Assembly: GCA_003524845.1 (NCBI GenBank)
Contig: DQGR01000065.1
Span: 1-6,008 of the forward strand
Reading direction: 5' to 3'
From: Patescibacteria group bacterium
GTDB lineage: Bacteria; Patescibacteriota; Microgenomatia; UBA10105
DNA length: 6,008 nt
Shown: positions 4,888 through 6,008 of the stretch, piece after piece
Layout of the letters: each line of letters starts with the position of its first letter
Numbering within the stretch: the stretch's first letter is position 1
The notes under the pieces: model-generated
What the model saw: only the letters and a program-made list of their open reading frames with translations
Told to the model about the DNA's origin: nothing
Database searches by the model: none
Translations under genes and position numbers: made by a program

Positions 4888-6008
4888 TACTTTCTCTGTT
4901 TCAGTGCCTTGGCAACTGCCTCGTGTTCACTCCACGGATATTCAGTTGTTCCCCGACACAGGCTTTTTTCATGCGCTTTACCGGTTAAAATAACGGTGTC
5001 GTTTTTGCGGGCAAGTTTGGTAACTGCAAATATAATTGCTGCCTGCCGGTCCGATACTCTGAAAAAGACTGGTGACTTTTGTTTTATTGCTAATAAATAA
5101 TCTTTGGGTAGAAATTCTTTTGCCCCCTGTTTTTTACATCCGTTAGCTATTTCGTCAATGATCTGGTTCACGTCCTCAGTCCGGTAATCTTCTTCGGTTA
5201 AGATAATGTAATCAACATAACGCGCGCTTTCCCACCCCATGAGCGGTCGTTTAGTGTAGTCTCGTAAACCAGCAGAACCAAATATATGAATTAATTTGCC
5301 AGAGGTTTGCTTTCGGGCTGTGGGCAGGACTTTGGCAAAAGCATTGGGTGTGTGAGCAAAATCAATAATAATCTGTAATCCGGATGAACTCGGGATAAGT
5401 TCAAATCTGCCTTTAATGCCGGTAAATGATTTGAGGGCTTTTTTGATGTCAGTATCAGCAAGACCCAGCTGCTGCGCTACACAAATTGCCGCTAAACAAT
5501 TGTATCGGTTGTATTCCCCTAGTAGGGGAGTAGTGAAAGAAAATTTTTTAGGCGTCAAATCAGCACTTTTATCTACGAGGCTGTACGTAATAATAATAGG
5601 GCTAGATGAAGATTCCAATGATACAGAGATAATTCTAGTATAAAATTGGCGGGATTCCACAAATTTAGGAGTATTTGATGCAATGGGTTTTATGGATAAA
5701 TAACGGTAAGATTCATCATCTTTATTCACCACCGCCACTTTTGCTCTTTCCAACAACTTAATTTTTGTCCGCACATAATTTTCATAAGTTTTATGGTAAT
5801 CCAGATGCTCGTGAGTTACATTCGTGAGTACCGCGATTTGAAACTTAATCCCCAGTATCCGGTTCTGGTCAATACCGTGGGATGTTACTTCCAAAACCAT
5901 AAATTTATCCCCTGCCGTCACTGCCTGACGCAGAAACTTTTGCAGCATAAAACTGTCAGGGGTAGTGACATGAAATCCGGTGTCATATTGGGTGCCGCCG
6001 ATTTCTGC
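4887..6008 (-). CDS. murE: UDP-N-acetylmuramoyl-tripeptide synthetase MurE, C-terminal 373 codons (runs off right edge)
   Basis: MurE is the ATP-dependent ligase adding the third residue (meso-DAP or L-Lys) to UDP-MurNAc-L-Ala-D-Glu. The reading frame stays open to base 6008, 20 codons beyond the internal Met at 5948, and those codons already read as MurE (HVTTPDSF). The gene therefore starts outside the window, and the missing P-loop is an edge effect. Counting from the edge, the fragment shows TSHGIDQNR (42-50), THEHLDYH (65-72), a Lys at 82 in the place of the carbamylated Lys, GEYNRYN (164-170), DFAHTPNA (216-223) and GLRDYTKRP (247-255). It ends with GKAHEKS and GTTEYPWSEHEA. DFAHTP and LRDYTKRPLMG are MurE signatures. 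The residue-selecting motif, DNPR in DAP-adding enzymes, reads EDYR (273-276); the Arg is kept, and so is the Glu of GK(G/A)HE. The third amino acid cannot be settled from this. The TAA stop overlaps the pgeF start by one base. Confidence 0.93.
   Translation of the reverse strand, partial: AEIGGTQYDTGFHVTTPDSFMLQKFLRQAVTAGDKFMVLEVTSHGIDQNRILGIKFQIAVLTNVTHEHLDYHKTYENYVRTKIKLLERAKVAVVNKDDESYRYLSIKPIASNTPKFVESRQFYTRIISVSLESSSSPIIITYSLVDKSADLTPKKFSFTTPLLGEYNRYNCLAAICVAQQLGLADTDIKKALKSFTGIKGRFELIPSSSGLQIIIDFAHTPNAFAKVLPTARKQTSGKLIHIFGSAGLRDYTKRPLMGWESARYVDYIILTEEDYRTEDVNQIIDEIANGCKKQGAKEFLPKDYLLAIKQKSPVFFRVSDRQAAIIFAVTKLARKNDTVILTGKAHEKSLCRGTTEYPWSEHEAVAKALKQRK
4890..4897 (-). promoter_or_regulatory. 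Purine-rich ribosome-binding site at the murE/pgeF junction
   Basis: AGAGAAAG on the minus strand lies at the very end of murE, two bases before the ATG of pgeF. It is the most Shine-Dalgarno-like stretch at any start in the window, but it is not a strong match and lies close to the start codon. With the TAATG overlap it supports re-initiation by ribosomes finishing murE. Confidence 0.35.

Noticed and set aside
5949..6008. Start of murE at the ATG at 5948, giving a protein without a P-loop
   Set aside because: The frame is open to the window edge and the 20 codons upstream read as normal MurE sequence, so this Met is internal and the N-terminus is simply outside the window.

Overview
The window is one block of peptidoglycan-precursor genes, all read from the minus strand. 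In transcription order (right to left) they are murE (5' end outside the window), pgeF, an S66-family LD-carboxypeptidase (ldcA-like), murC, murB and murA (3' end outside the window). Coding density is high, and no RNA gene, insertion sequence, CRISPR array or phage gene was seen. The host is a bacterium using TAA, TAG and TGA as stops. Several sequence traits point, from memory of family members and without a search, to a Patescibacteria/CPR lineage, perhaps Microgenomates-like. These are the GIKGVGM nucleotide motif and the EADEYMTEPG segment of MurC, the FGYD motif and NSKW segment of MurB, and the GTTEYPWSEHEA tail of MurE. The phylum assignment is inference.

Right part (4147-6008): murE and pgeF are joined by a TAATG stop/start overlap, so they are probably co-translated. 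MurE adds the third amino acid to the UDP-MurNAc-dipeptide. PgeF, a DUF152/YfiH-family protein, is linked in E. coli to keeping L-Ser out of the place of L-Ala in the stem peptide. Middle part (3002-4146): the LD-carboxypeptidase gene stands apart. It is bracketed by two intergenic palindromic elements, at about 3028-3094 and 4107-4153, that share the framework GTCATCCTG...CAGGATCA in the same orientation. The right-hand element runs into pgeF and supplies its last codon and its stop. Left part (1-3001): murC, murB and murA follow with gaps of only 8 and 9 bases, a compact sub-operon.

Together the genes make UDP-MurNAc from UDP-GlcNAc (MurA, MurB) and add L-Ala (MurC) and the third residue (MurE). 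They may also edit misincorporated residues (PgeF) and trim the terminal D-Ala from tetrapeptides during turnover (LdcA). MurD and MurF are not in the window.

I see no new defence or mobile system here. The points worth a second look are the paired palindromes around ldcA, the stop codon supplied by a repeat, non-canonical catalytic or substrate motifs in MurB, MurE and PgeF, and the placement of pgeF inside a mur operon.
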